Assembly: GCA_005239435.1 (NCBI GenBank)
Contig: ML241305.1
Span: 186,001-250,000 of the forward strand
Direction: 5' to 3'
Length of the DNA stretch: 64,000 nucleotides
DNA from: Halorussus salinisoli
GTDB lineage: Archaea; Halobacteriota; Halobacteria; Halobacteriales; Haladaptataceae
How positions within the stretch are numbered: position 1 is the stretch's first letter; the number at the start of each line of letters is the position of its first letter. Below, in pieces: positions 43,980-52,874 of this stretch. A program made the translations under genes and the position numbers. The notes under the pieces were generated by a model. It ran no database searches. It was not told the DNA's origin and was given only the letters and a program-made list of their open reading frames with translations.

Positions 43980-44624
43980 ATGCCACAGGCCAAACTCACG
44001 GTGACGCTCCCCGAGGAGACGTGGATGTACTCGCTGTCGAAAGCACACCCCGACGCCACCTTCCGGGTCGTGGCCACGCTCGCTGGCGAGGGAACCGGCG
44101 TCGCGCTCGTCGAACTGGTCACTGCCGACCCGGTCCCGGTCGTGACCGACATCGAGCGACAGGACGACGCCGACATCGCGCTCCTCTGGAAACACGACGA
44201 CGAGGCGCTCCTCCAGATAGAGACCGCCGACCCCCTACTGCTTGCGCCGGTCTGGCAGGCGGGCGTTCCGCTCCGGACCCCGTTCGAGATTCGGGACGGC
44301 CGGACGACCTGGGAGACGACGACCACCGACGAGCGGTTGTCGGCGTTCGGCGAGGCGCTGGCCGACCTCGACGTCGAGTTCGACGTGGAGTACGTCCGCG
44401 GCGTCGAGTCGGGACCGGCGGACACACTTCTGACCGACCGGCAACTGGAGGTACTTCGCGCCGCGGCCGACCACGGATACTACGAACGGCCGCGGACCGC
44501 GACCCTCACCGAAGTCGCCGAGTCGCTCGGCGTCTCGAAGGCGACGGCGAGCGACGTCCTCCAGCGGGCCGAGGGAAAGATCATCGACTGGTTCCTCGGG
44601 GAGTACGCGGTCGAGGGCCACTGA
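43980..44624 (+). CDS. HTH-10 (Bat-like) transcription regulator
   Basis: A 214-residue regulator. The C-terminal HTH-10 domain is clear: LLTDRQLEVLRAAADHGYYE, then LTEVAESLGVSKATASDVLQ. The N-terminal 150 residues form a beta-rich domain of the kind seen in haloarchaeal DmsR/NarO-like and bacterio-opsin activator proteins, without an obvious cysteine sensor motif. It is divergent from the oxidase-like gene and probably controls it. Confidence 0.85.
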   Translation: MPQAKLTVTLPEETWMYSLSKAHPDATFRVVATLAGEGTGVALVELVTADPVPVVTDIERQDDADIALLWKHDDEALLQIETADPLLLAPVWQAGVPLRTPFEIRDGRTTWETTTTDERLSAFGEALADLDVEFDVEYVRGVESGPADTLLTDRQLEVLRAAADHGYYERPRTATLTEVAESLGVSKATASDVLQRAEGKIIDWFLGEYAVEGH

Positions 44625-44677
44625 CTCGCCGAGCGTGCATCGCGGGAATCATAATCACGCAGTTCCTATCCGACGGC

Positions 44678-45094
44678 ATGAGCAACGCCGAAGGGTTCCT
44701 TCGTTCGCGGGTGGACCGCTCGCCGGGCACCGCGCGCCTCGCGCTCGGCGACCTGCTAGTGCTCGCGAGCTTTCTCACGGCCGGGTCGCTCAGCCACGGA
44801 TACGACCCCATCACGATGCCGGGTCGCGTCGCGGGCACGATAGCTCCGTTCCTCGTGGGATGGGTCGTCGCCGCGCTCGTCGTGGGCGCGTACGCGCCCG
44901 GTGCGACGCGCACGGTCCAGACCGCGGTCACGCGAGTGACCGGGACGTGGGTCCTCGCGTCCGCAATCGGACTGGCGCTTCGCTCGACTGCGTTCTTCCA
45001 CGGCGACGCGCCGCTCTCGTTCGCGCTCGTCGTGACCGGGATCGGGACCGTCTCCTTCTCGGCGTGGCGTGCGCTCGTGGCGTCGCTGCGCTGA
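44678..45094 (+). CDS. DUF3054 family membrane protein
   Basis: A 138-residue protein with four hydrophobic helices. The pattern GDLLVLASFLTAGSLSHGYD followed by VAGTIAPFLVGWVVAALVVGAYAPG matches DUF3054, a small membrane family with no known function. It follows the HTH-10 gene by about 50 bases and may be co-transcribed. Confidence 0.75.
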   Translation: MSNAEGFLRSRVDRSPGTARLALGDLLVLASFLTAGSLSHGYDPITMPGRVAGTIAPFLVGWVVAALVVGAYAPGATRTVQTAVTRVTGTWVLASAIGLALRSTAFFHGDAPLSFALVVTGIGTVSFSAWRALVASLR

Positions 45095-45125
45095 CGGCGC
45101 GGAGGACGGTTCAGTTCGATGGTGC

Positions 45126-45767
45126 CTACGCGGTGACTCGACGGTACTCCAGGTAGGAGAAGACCGTGGTGTAGAGCGCGACTGCTGCGACGGGGGCCGC
45201 GACGAGCAACTCGGCGTAGGTCGGGACGAGCGCGGCCAGTGCGGCCACGACGCCCGCGAGTTTGAACAGCGGGGCGGCGCGCTCGTGGGTCCGGTCCCAG
45301 ACCTCGTCGCTGGAGATGGTCCACGGGGTTCGGATGCCGACGAACCAGTTTCGCTCGGCGTGTTTCGAGAGGACGCCGACGTAGTAGTACAGCGCGCCGA
45401 TGGCGGGTGCGACCGCCTGAATCATCTCGAACTCGTAGCCAGCGTTGGCGGCGACGACCAGCAGGTGGAGGTACGCGAGGAACGCGAGCAGGAGGACGAC
45501 GAACGTGTCGTACTGGTCGCGGAACTCGGCGACGTTCTCGCCGAGCGGGTCGATTCGCGAGAGGACGGCGAACGCGGCGAGCAACCCAGCCGAGAGCGCC
45601 GGGAACGACGCGAGCGCGACGAGTCTCGGCGTCTGGCCGTCTATCTCGCCCGCGGCGTTCCAGTGGGTCGCCATCTCTGCGGGCATCTCGGGGTACGCGA
45701 GGGCGCTGAGGGCCGCCGAGGCCACTACGAGAGCGAAACCGACGACGTAGCTCCGGCGAATAGTCAT
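45126..45767 (-). CDS. SdpI-like DUF1648 membrane protein
   Basis: A 213-residue membrane protein. The N-terminal helix-loop has LPEMPAEMATHWN-type sequence (ALAYPEMPAEMATHWNAAGE), the hallmark of DUF1648. The C-terminal SdpI-like region has GVLSKHAERNWFVGIRTPWT and SDEVWDRTHERAAPLFKLAG. Bacterial SdpI gives immunity against a killing peptide; here the role is unknown. Start is the ATG at 45767. Confidence 0.8.
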   Translation of the reverse strand: MTIRRSYVVGFALVVASAALSALAYPEMPAEMATHWNAAGEIDGQTPRLVALASFPALSAGLLAAFAVLSRIDPLGENVAEFRDQYDTFVVLLLAFLAYLHLLVVAANAGYEFEMIQAVAPAIGALYYYVGVLSKHAERNWFVGIRTPWTISSDEVWDRTHERAAPLFKLAGVVAALAALVPTYAELLVAAPVAAVALYTTVFSYLEYRRVTA

Positions 45768-45870
45768 ATTACGGAGTTGTTCGCCGTCCGGTATAAAGCT
45801 GAGGTACAGCGGGCCAGCGGAGGTTTCCCCTACCTCAACCCTTTTGGACGCAGACGGCCTCGCATAGGGT

Positions 45871-46290
45871 ATGCCCGTAGAGAGCGACGCCGAACTGCGC
45901 GAAATCCTCGGGATGGAGCGCGTCGCGGTCGTCGGGTGTTCGGCCACGCCCGGCAAGGACGCCCACGAGATTCCGAAGTACCTGCTCGACAACGGTTACG
46001 AGGTGATTCCGGTCAACCCCACCGCCGACGAGATCTTCGGGCGGGAGGCTTACGACTCGCTCTCGGAGGTCGAGGAGGAGGTCGAAATCGTGGACGTGTT
46101 CCGGCCGAGCGACGAGGTGTCGGGCATCGTCGACGAGGCGCTCGACCGGGACGACGCGGCGGTTATCTGGACCCAACTCGGCATCGCCGACGCCGAGGCC
46201 GCCGAACGCGCCGAGGACGCCGGGCGGCGGGTTGTACAGGACAAGTGCATCAAGGTCGAATACCAGCGTCTCGTGAAACGAGAGGAGTAG
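45871..46290 (+). CDS. CoA-binding domain protein (YccU type)
   Basis: A 139-residue Rossmann-like protein. The N-terminal region has RVAVVGCSATPGKDAHEIPK, then YEVIPVNPTADEIFGREAYD and the C-terminal VVQDKCIKVEYQRL. This matches the stand-alone CoA-binding domain family. It may bind acyl-CoA or a related nucleotide. ATG at 45871 has a short leader. Confidence 0.85.
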   Translation: MPVESDAELREILGMERVAVVGCSATPGKDAHEIPKYLLDNGYEVIPVNPTADEIFGREAYDSLSEVEEEVEIVDVFRPSDEVSGIVDEALDRDDAAVIWTQLGIADAEAAERAEDAGRRVVQDKCIKVEYQRLVKREE

Positions 46291-46343
46291 CGACTCGTAG
46301 CCCGACGAACCACTTTTCCCGACCGAGAGCGTAGAAACCGACG

Positions 46344-47012
46344 ATGAACGATGCGGAACCCTCCACCGTCTTCCTCGATTTGGACGACACCATCTGCGAG
46401 CATCCCCGCTCTACGGCCGACCGACTCGCCGACGCCTTCGACAGCGCGGGCGTCGAACCCTTCTTCGACGTGGGCGACTTCCGGCGGTGGCTGGCGAACG
46501 TCAGCGCCGACACGACGCTGGAACTCCGCGAGCGGTGTTTCACCGGCATCGCGGACGAGCAGAACCGCGACCCCGACGACGCGCTCGCGGTGGCACGCGC
46601 CTACGAGGACCCCGACCCGACCACGGTCGAGTTCCTGCCCGGCGCGGAGTCGGCGCTCGAAACGCTCGGCGCGCGCTACGACCTCGCGCTGGTGACGAAC
46701 GGCGACCGGGAGACTCAGACCGCGAAACTCGCCACGCTGGACATCGCCGACCGCTTCGACGCGGCGACGTTCACGGAACCCGGTGGCCCGGTCAAGCCCG
46801 ACCCGGACCACTTCCATCGCACCCTCTCCGCGATGGGGGTTTCGGCCGACGAGGCGGTCCACGTCGGCAACTCCCTGCGCGCGGACGTAGCCGGCGCGCA
46901 CGCCGCGGGAGTGGCGTCGGTGTGGCTCGAACAGTCGAGCGCGACGGCGGACCCCTCGCCGCACTACACCATCGACTCGATGCACGACCTGCACGAACCG
47001 CCGTGGGCGTGA
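46344..47012 (+). CDS. HAD superfamily hydrolase
   Basis: A 222-residue HAD protein with motif I FLDLDDTICEHPRST (nucleophile Asp), motif II LALVTNGD, motif III around the KPDPDHFHRTL lysine, and motif IV HVGNSLRADVAGAHAAG. The cap region is C1-type, as in phosphoglycolate phosphatase or haloacid dehalogenase relatives. Substrate cannot be assigned. Confidence 0.85.
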   Translation: MNDAEPSTVFLDLDDTICEHPRSTADRLADAFDSAGVEPFFDVGDFRRWLANVSADTTLELRERCFTGIADEQNRDPDDALAVARAYEDPDPTTVEFLPGAESALETLGARYDLALVTNGDRETQTAKLATLDIADRFDAATFTEPGGPVKPDPDHFHRTLSAMGVSADEAVHVGNSLRADVAGAHAAGVASVWLEQSSATADPSPHYTIDSMHDLHEPPWA

Positions 47013-47420
47013 ACGGCAGTCGTCCGCGACTCGCGTGCTCGTGACGTTTCTCCAGCGGTGACTCCACCGGCGGTACGGAGACTCCTCTGCTCAAGCCTGA
47101 CGTAGCGTTGCCGTCGGCCTCCGTCGTCTGCGCTAAAATACGAGAACAGCCACCTACCGCTCGTACCACTCGTTCCGCAATCTCCGCTTCGCTCCCGCAG
47201 ACACCGGCAGACAACCCGCATCTTCCGAGCCTGCGGTCACGTCCGTTCCCGCAGACATCGACAGACGAACCGTGTCCGCCGAGCAGTCGCGCCGACGGCG
47301 CAACGACGCCAGCACGCGCCGAGTCGAAGGTGGCCGCCGTACACGCCATATATCGTTACAAATTGTCCTAAGAAATGTATATGAGGTTCGAATGTGGATA
47401 TAAGTAATCCTACTGTAGAA
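47013..47420. other. Gap between convergent genes with repeated motifs
   Basis: About 400 bases between convergent HAD and cysteine synthase genes. TCCCGCAGACACCGGCAGAC (47193-47212) is repeated as TCCCGCAGACATCGACAGAC (47247-47266). The last 80 bases before the cysteine synthase stop are AT-rich. No convincing gene. Confidence 0.45.
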
Positions 47421-48401
47421 TTATCCTTCCCACTCCTCGAACGAGCGGTAGATGCCCTTCGAGAGATAGCGTTCGCTGGAGTCGGGGAATATCGTCACCA
47501 CCGAATCGTGAGGAGCGTCGATTTCGCCGTCCCGAATCCGCTCGGCGACGTGCCGGGCCGCCGCGCTGGCCGCACCCGCGCTGGACGCGACGAGGTGGCC
47601 CTCCTCGCGCGCGAGACGTTTGAGTTCGTCGTGGGCACGGCGGTCCGAGACCTGTAGCACCTCGTCTACGAGGTCGGGGTCGAACAGTTCGTTCGTGGCG
47701 GGGTCGTGGGTGCCGATGCCCTCGATTTTGTACTCGGCTTCCGCCACGTCCTCGCCCTTGGTCGCGGAGTAGAGCGACCCCTCGGGTTCGACCGCCGTGA
47801 CGTGAGTGTCGGGGTCCTGCTCCAGCGCGTACTCCGCGATGCCCATCAGCGTGCCCGCGGTGCCGCATCCCGCGACGACCGCGCCGACCTCGCCGTCGAG
47901 CGCCTCGAATATCTCCGGTCCCGTCGTCTCGTAGTGGGCCTCGACGTTCAGGGGGTTCGAGAACTGCTGTGGCACCACGGCGTCGTCCATCTCCTCGGCG
48001 AGTTGGTGGGCGCGGTCGATGGCACCGCCCATCCCGTCTTCGGTCGGGGTGTTGATGACCTCCGCGCCGAGCGCGTCCATCAACTGCTGTTTCTCGACGC
48101 TGAACCGCTCGGGGACGACGAAGACCGCGTCGACGCCCAACTGCCCCGCGGCGATGGCGAACCCGATGCCGGTGTTGCCCGCGGTCGGTTCGATTACGGT
48201 GCCGCCTCGCTCCAGCTCGCCGCGTTCGAGCATCCGTTCGACCATGTACTTGCCGATGCGGTCTTTGACGCTCGCGCCGGGGTTGAACGACTCCAGTTTG
48301 GCGTACACCGGCACCTCGTCAGGTGCCGCCTCCACGCCGACGAGTGGGGTCTCGCCCACCGCGTCCAGCACGGAACCGAGTGGCGTCCGGTGGTCTGTCA
48401 T
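47421..48401 (-). CDS. cysK: Cysteine synthase, PLP-dependent
   Basis: A 326-residue fold-type II PLP enzyme of the CysK/CysM family. The PLP lysine is Lys46 in NPGASVKDRIG; the substrate loop EPTAGNTGIGFA and the phosphate-binding GCGTAGTLMG are present. It forms cysteine from O-acetylserine (or phosphoserine) and sulfide; CBS-like activity cannot be excluded. The gene stands alone. Confidence 0.85.
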   Translation of the reverse strand: MTDHRTPLGSVLDAVGETPLVGVEAAPDEVPVYAKLESFNPGASVKDRIGKYMVERMLERGELERGGTVIEPTAGNTGIGFAIAAGQLGVDAVFVVPERFSVEKQQLMDALGAEVINTPTEDGMGGAIDRAHQLAEEMDDAVVPQQFSNPLNVEAHYETTGPEIFEALDGEVGAVVAGCGTAGTLMGIAEYALEQDPDTHVTAVEPEGSLYSATKGEDVAEAEYKIEGIGTHDPATNELFDPDLVDEVLQVSDRRAHDELKRLAREEGHLVASSAGAASAAARHVAERIRDGEIDAPHDSVVTIFPDSSERYLSKGIYRSFEEWEG

Positions 48402-48504
48402 CGGGTAGGCAAAAGTTGGGAAGGCGGTTAATCTTTTTTGTGTGGCGCTCGGCGCGCTGGCGAAACTGTCACCTCGCTACGCATCGACGTCGGTTTCCGC
48501 GACG

Positions 48505-48795
48505 CTACGCCTGTGCTTCCTCGGTCTCGGCGTCTTCGACGCTCTCGGCCTCGTCACCGTCGACGCTCTCGACCTCGATTTCTTCGGGGTCGATGCCTTG
48601 CTCCTCGGCGATCGCTTCGAGGAGCGCGCGCTGTCGGGCGTTCTCCCGCTCCAGTCGCTCGACGCGCTCGCTGGTCGAATCCAGTTGCTCGCGCATCTCG
48701 GCGACCTGCTCGCGGAGTTCGTTGAGTTTGCTGTACAGTTTCTCGGCGGTGTCGGCCAACTTCTGGACTTTCTTGGCCGTGCTTCCGAATCCCAT
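48505..48795 (-). CDS. DUF5798-type coiled-coil protein
   Basis: A 96-residue protein dominated by a coiled coil (KVQKLADTAEKLYSKLNELR, then REQLDSTSERVERLERENAR) with an acidic C-terminal tail. I recognise it as the halobacterial DUF5798 type. Possible roles are as a scaffold or chaperone-like partner; nothing in the context specifies this. Confidence 0.7.
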   Translation of the reverse strand: MGFGSTAKKVQKLADTAEKLYSKLNELREQVAEMREQLDSTSERVERLERENARQRALLEAIAEEQGIDPEEIEVESVDGDEAESVEDAETEEAQA

Positions 48796-48876
48796 GGACG
48801 ATGGTTATGTCGCCCGATACGTGACTTTTCCGACTCGACCGCTGGCCTTTTTGACTCCCCGTGGAAAGTACCCGGC

Positions 48877-49296
48877 ATGTCGCAGGAACGGTTGCCCGAG
48901 ACGCCAGCGCCGACGGTCGGCGTCGTCGCCGCGCTCGCGGTCCTCGCCGCCGTCGTCGCACCGTACTTCCTCATCGGGGCCACGGAGGTCGGCGTCTACT
49001 ACAGCGCGCCGACGTTCGTTCCGGTCCACCTCGTCGCTGGCCTGTTCGCCACGATTGCGATCATCGTGTTCGCCGCCGGGCGTAACGGCCGGACCGACCC
49101 CCAGACCGCGGCGGGAGCGGCGGTCGTCCTCGGCGGGTTCGTCGCGCTCCTCGTCCTCTGGTGGACCGTCGCGGTCGGCGGTCTCGTCGGGAGTCTGACC
49201 GAAGTCGCGGCGTTCGACTACCACCGCTGGCTACTGCTCGCGGCGTCGGTCGCGCTCGCGGCCAGTGCTGGCTGGTTCGCCCGAGACGTGCTGTAG
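48877..49296 (+). CDS. Small four-helix membrane protein
   Basis: A 139-residue protein with four hydrophobic helices (VGVVAALAVLAAVVAPYFLI, VHLVAGLFATIAIIVFAAG, AVVLGGFVALLVLWWTVAVG, WLLLAASVALAASAGWFARD). It resembles halobacterial DUF7548-type proteins. No catalytic motif. Function unknown. Confidence 0.65.
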   Translation: MSQERLPETPAPTVGVVAALAVLAAVVAPYFLIGATEVGVYYSAPTFVPVHLVAGLFATIAIIVFAAGRNGRTDPQTAAGAAVVLGGFVALLVLWWTVAVGGLVGSLTEVAAFDYHRWLLLAASVALAASAGWFARDVL

Positions 49297-49408
49297 TAGG
49301 TGCTGTGTCGATGCCGTCGCGGTATCGACCGATTACTCGGCCACAGACGGCGCGTGAAGAGCTATCAGCCGATGCATAACAAAGCCCGAAGCGCCGGTAC
49401 TCCGGAGC

Positions 49409-49891
49409 GTGTCCGAGAACGACGCGTCCGGAACCGAGACGCCCGCGACCGCCGCGGCCGGAGACGGCGGCTTGGGCGACCTCGCGGAGTCGGAGGACGC
49501 GAGAGAGCGCTGGATGCTCCGGGACGACGAGTTCCTGCTGGAGGAGGACCGCGAGTACGTCCTCCGCGACGAGGGCCGGTCGTGGACCGACTACGTCTCG
49601 CCGCTCCTGTTCGGCGCAGTCGTCGCGGTGATGGTCGGGGACGTGATAACCACGGGCGTCGGAATGGCGATGGGACTCGACGAGGCGAACCCGGTCGCCG
49701 CGGCGGTCATCGCGGAAGCGGGTCTCGGCGGTCTCGTCCTGCTGAAGGCGATGGCCGCAGTCGTCCTTCTCGTCCTGCCGGGCGTGACGGGCGACGCCCG
49801 CCGGACGTTCCGCGCCGGGAGCGCGGTCTACCTCCTCGTCGGCCTGCTCGTCGTCGCGGCGAACGCGTGGGCCATCGTCGCCGTCGCGTGA
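49409..49891 (+). CDS. DUF5658-like membrane protein
   Basis: A 160-residue protein from a GTG. After an acidic N-terminus (RERWMLRDDEFLLEEDREYV) come three to four hydrophobic helices. The motif GDVITTGVGMAMGLDEANPV followed by GLGGLVLLKAMAAVVLLVLP resembles DUF5658. Function unknown. It precedes the SRP RNA gene by about 75 bases. Confidence 0.65.
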   Translation: MSENDASGTETPATAAAGDGGLGDLAESEDARERWMLRDDEFLLEEDREYVLRDEGRSWTDYVSPLLFGAVVAVMVGDVITTGVGMAMGLDEANPVAAAVIAEAGLGGLVLLKAMAAVVLLVLPGVTGDARRTFRAGSAVYLLVGLLVVAANAWAIVAVA

Positions 49892-49935
49892 TTCTTCGTC
49901 GTCGAACGATTCCCCGCTGTCGCGCGATTTGCGAA

Positions 49936-49950
49936 AAACCCTTAAGTCCG
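49936..49950 (+). promoter_or_regulatory. SRP RNA promoter
   Basis: AAACCCTTAAGTCCG holds a BRE-like purine run and a TATA-like TTAAG about 25-30 bases before the predicted 5' end of the SRP RNA near 49970. This spacing is normal for an archaeal promoter. Confidence 0.55.
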
Positions 49951-49969
49951 TGGCCGCTTACTTAGAGAT

Positions 49970-50280
49970 GGACTAGGTCGGGCAGTTAGGCCCTGCTCGT
50001 CACCCGCACTATGGTCTTCAGCGGGGGCCGAACCCCGGAGGAGTCCGGTCAGACCGTGCCGGGCCCCGGAAGCCGACTTCGAAGCCTCGTCCTACGGGGA
50101 TAGCGGTCTCCGGCGGGCACTCGCAGGAGTGCCGCAGTCGGAGTTAGCCGGTGGTAATCCGTCAGGCGCGGAAGCGAGCAGCGGACCACTGGACAGCTAT
50201 CGCTCGCAGGGTCGCGGGGTGGAGGACGCGCCCGGGATTCCCCGGCACGGAACGCCGGGCAATTCCGGCTGTCCACCCAT
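49970..50280 (+). ncRNA. ffs: Archaeal 7S signal recognition particle RNA
   Basis: About 310 bases with archaeal SRP RNA structure. Helix 6 is GGCACTC-GCAG-GAGTGCC (50117-50134), the SRP19 binding site. Helix 8 is GTCAGGCGCGGAAGCGAGCA followed by GC (50161-50182), with the GGAA tetraloop and the asymmetric AGCA loop that bind SRP54. Long-range helix 5 pairing is visible (CGTGCCGGG near 50057 with CCCGGCACG near 50244). The RNA directs membrane and exported proteins to the translocon. Exact ends are estimated. Confidence 0.9.
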
Positions 50281-50463
50281 TCATAACAAACTTTTACCGC
50301 GCTCGAGATCGACGAGCCAGTGGCTCGCCGGTCGTTCGCTCGTAAAACTTCGATGAAAAACGCGGCACTCCTCCCTGCGGTCGTCGCTTGGTCCGCTCGC
50401 TCACGTTCGTTCGCTCGCGGTACAGTATCTGGTGTTCGACAGCACCGCAGAAAGGGGTCGTCG

Positions 50464-51351
50464 TCAGTCGTCGCCGGTCGCTTCGACCATCCGCTCGACG
50501 TTGGTCAACTCCAGACCGCCGCCGAGCGTCTGGTTCGGGTAGGGGATGTCGATGTCCTCCTCGTCGAATCGCTCTTTGACCGCGGTGACGTACTCGCCGC
50601 GGGTCTTCACGTAGTCGCTCCGACTCGGGTTTGCAATCCAGATGCGCGACTGGAGACCGACCGAGGAGTCACCCAGTTCCGTGAGTCGGACCGAGGGTGC
50701 AGGGTCGTCCAGCACGTCGGGATGGGCCTCGGCCTCCTCTACGATAATCTCGGTGGCGCGGTCGATGTCGTCGTCGTAGCCGATGCCGAACAGGAACTTC
50801 AGGCGGAGTCTGTCGCCCTCGACCGGGTTCTTGATGACGCCGTCGGTCAGCGCGGAGTTGGGCACCGTCAGCAGTTCGTTGTCGAAGGTTCGCACCCGGG
50901 TCACGCGCAGGCCGATGTCCTCCACGATACCCGAGTAGCTTCCGCCGTCCCACTCTATCCAGTCGCCGATTTTGAACGGCTTGTCGGTGTAGATAAACAC
51001 GCCCGACACGAAGTTCTTGATGACGTCCTGCATGGCGAACCCGATGGCGAGGGTGGCCGCGGCCGCGATGGTCGCCAGCGAGGTCAGGAAGTTCCCGTAG
51101 TCGGCGAATCCGAACGCTACCGAGATGGCGACGAACAGGACGCCGAACTTCGTGAGCTTCAGAAGCGGCGTCTTGGCGTGTCTGTCGAGGTCTCGGCGGT
51201 CGAGAAACCGTCCAGCGAGCGGGACCAGCGTCGCTCGGCCGACGAGGTAGACGGCCAAGAACGAGACCAGGAAGTACAGCGCCTGCGTGACGGCTATCGC
51301 GTAACCGGAATCACCGAGCAAGCGCTCCAAAATCGGAAGCGGTTCGACCAT
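50464..51351 (-). CDS. MscS family mechanosensitive channel
   Basis: A 295-residue membrane protein with N-terminal helices and the MscS pore region (NFLTSLATIAAAATLAIGFAMQDVIKNF), then the beta domain (FIYTDKPFKIGDWIEWDGGS) and the VPNSALTDGVIKNP loop. It opens under membrane tension to release solutes on osmotic downshift. Its ATG overlaps the YhbY-type gene stop (ATGA), so the two are coupled. Confidence 0.9.
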   Translation of the reverse strand: MVEPLPILERLLGDSGYAIAVTQALYFLVSFLAVYLVGRATLVPLAGRFLDRRDLDRHAKTPLLKLTKFGVLFVAISVAFGFADYGNFLTSLATIAAAATLAIGFAMQDVIKNFVSGVFIYTDKPFKIGDWIEWDGGSYSGIVEDIGLRVTRVRTFDNELLTVPNSALTDGVIKNPVEGDRLRLKFLFGIGYDDDIDRATEIIVEEAEAHPDVLDDPAPSVRLTELGDSSVGLQSRIWIANPSRSDYVKTRGEYVTAVKERFDEEDIDIPYPNQTLGGGLELTNVERMVEATGDD

Positions 51352-51596
51352 CAGTGCAGTACCGCGGTGTTCCCTCGCGTCTCCACGAGGTCGGCGTCGA
51401 CTCGCTCGGCGAGTTCCTCGGCGAGTTCCTCGGTGGTGGTGCCACCGCGGGCGGCCCGGAGGAACTTGATTTTCACGAGTTCGCGGTCGGCCAACTGGTC
51501 TGCGAGTTCGTCGGTGACGGAATCGATACCGGCTTTGCCGACCCAGACGGTCACGTCGAGGTCGTGGGCCTGTTTGCGCAGGTCTTCGTCGGTCAT
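51351..51596 (-). CDS. YhbY/CRM domain RNA-binding protein
   Basis: An 81-residue CRM (YhbY) domain: LRKQAHDLDVTVWVGKAGID, then VTDELADQLADRELVKIKFL and a C-terminal strand. The GxxG-like loop is VGKAGI. Such proteins bind rRNA or precursor RNA and are linked to ribosome maturation. It is the first gene of a two-gene unit with the MscS channel, and lies near RNase P component 4. Confidence 0.85.
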   Translation of the reverse strand: MTDEDLRKQAHDLDVTVWVGKAGIDSVTDELADQLADRELVKIKFLRAARGGTTTEELAEELAERVDADLVETRGNTAVLH

Positions 51597-51683
51597 ACTC
51601 CGTCTGGGGAGCGAATAGCCTTAAAACGCATGAACCGGAGCTGTCGGCGGGCTTTTTCCCGCTGATGGCCCAATCGTCGCTCG

Positions 51684-52583
51684 ATGCGTGTGACGAGTCT
51701 CGTCGACGACCACCTGTTCGGGTGGGTCCTGGTGTCGGTCGCCCTCGGGGTCGCGGTTCCCGAACTGGCCGCAATCGTCCGATTCTCGACGGTCATCCTC
51801 GCAATCATGGTCGGTAGCGTCTCGCTGACCCTCTCGGCGTCGCGGTTCCTGTCGGTGGACCGGTCGGCACTCGGCCGCATCCTCCTCGGCCACGCCGCCA
51901 TGCCGGTCGTCGCGCTCGGAGTCGCGCGCGCTCTGGGACTCTCACCCGATCTGACCGCGGGGTTCGTCCTCCTCGGCGCGGTCACGCCCGAACTGGTGAC
52001 GCCGACGATGACCGCGCTCGCGGACGGCGACACCGCCCTCGCCTCGGCCGCGCTCGTCGTCATCGGGGTCGGAAGCACCGTCTTCACGCCGTTCGCGGTC
52101 ACACTTCTACTCGGTTCCGGCATCGAAATCGACGGGTGGCGCATCGCCGAGAGTCTGGTGGTCGCGGTCGTCGTCCCGATGGCGCTCGCGGTCGGTGCGC
52201 GAACGCGGTACGGCGAGCACGTCGGAAAGTACGAAACCTACTACACGTCCGTCTCGGCGGTGATGGTCGTCCTCATCATCGGCGGCGTCACCGCGGCCAA
52301 CGCCTCGCTGATTCGTGCGGAAACCGACCTTCTGGTCGGCATCGGTGCGGGCACGCTCGCGGTCAACCTCGCGGGGTACGCGCTCGGCTGGATGGGAACG
52401 AGGTCGGCCGCGAACCCGGTGCGAGTCGCCGGGGCGCTCTCGGTCGGAATGCGGGACTTCGCGGTCGCGGCCGCGCTGGTGACTGCGGCCGGGTTCCCGG
52501 CGAGCGCGTCGCTCCCGGCGGTACTGTTCGGTATCGTGGAGATGGCGACGAGCGCGTTTCTCGCCCGCCAGTTCGCCAGCTAG
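51684..52583 (+). CDS. BASS family sodium symporter
   Basis: A 299-residue membrane protein with about 10 helices. The family pattern is seen in ILAIMVGSVSLTLSASRFLS, LLGAVTPELVTPTMTALADG and the C-terminal LPAVLFGIVEMATSAFLA region. BASS proteins import bile-acid-like or organic anions with sodium; haloarchaeal substrates are unknown. Confidence 0.8.
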   Translation: MRVTSLVDDHLFGWVLVSVALGVAVPELAAIVRFSTVILAIMVGSVSLTLSASRFLSVDRSALGRILLGHAAMPVVALGVARALGLSPDLTAGFVLLGAVTPELVTPTMTALADGDTALASAALVVIGVGSTVFTPFAVTLLLGSGIEIDGWRIAESLVVAVVVPMALAVGARTRYGEHVGKYETYYTSVSAVMVVLIIGGVTAANASLIRAETDLLVGIGAGTLAVNLAGYALGWMGTRSAANPVRVAGALSVGMRDFAVAAALVTAAGFPASASLPAVLFGIVEMATSAFLARQFAS

Positions 52584-52598
52584 GTCGCGGGAGAATCC

Positions 52599-52874
52599 TC
52601 ACTCGTAGGGGTATCGCTTCTGCTCGCCGCAGTCGCAGGTAACGACCACGTGGTCGTTCTGAAGTCTGACCCGGGCGTTCTTGCCCGGGCGGAGGTAGCT
52701 ATCGCAGGCGTCACAGGTGAATCGCTTGAACCGCGTGGGGAGCGAGACCCGGTTGCGCTCGGCGAGTCTGCGGGCGAGACGGACGTACTCGCGGGCGCGC
52801 TGGTCGTGACACTCGGCGGCGGCTTCGCGGGCGAGCGATGCGAGACGCTCGATGCGCTCTTCGGCGATGTTCAT
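52599..52874 (-). CDS. rnp4: RNase P protein component 4 (Rpp21)
   Basis: A 91-residue protein matching archaeal Rpr2/Rpp21, a subunit of RNase P that matures tRNA 5' ends. N-terminal helices (ERIERLASLAREAAAECHDQ, RAREYVRLARRLAERNRV) precede the zinc ribbon CDACDSYLRPGK and CDCGEQKRYPY. It converges with the BASS transporter. Confidence 0.9.
   Translation of the reverse strand: MNIAEERIERLASLAREAAAECHDQRAREYVRLARRLAERNRVSLPTRFKRFTCDACDSYLRPGKNARVRLQNDHVVVTCDCGEQKRYPYE

Noticed and set aside
46964-47221. 85-codon minus-strand frame
   Set aside because: It overlaps the HAD gene's 3' end and spans repeat words; composition is not that of a haloarchaeal protein.
50350-50450. Possible short gene starting ATGAAAAACGCGGCACTC
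   Set aside because: It runs into tandem CGCTCG-type words with no protein-like pattern.
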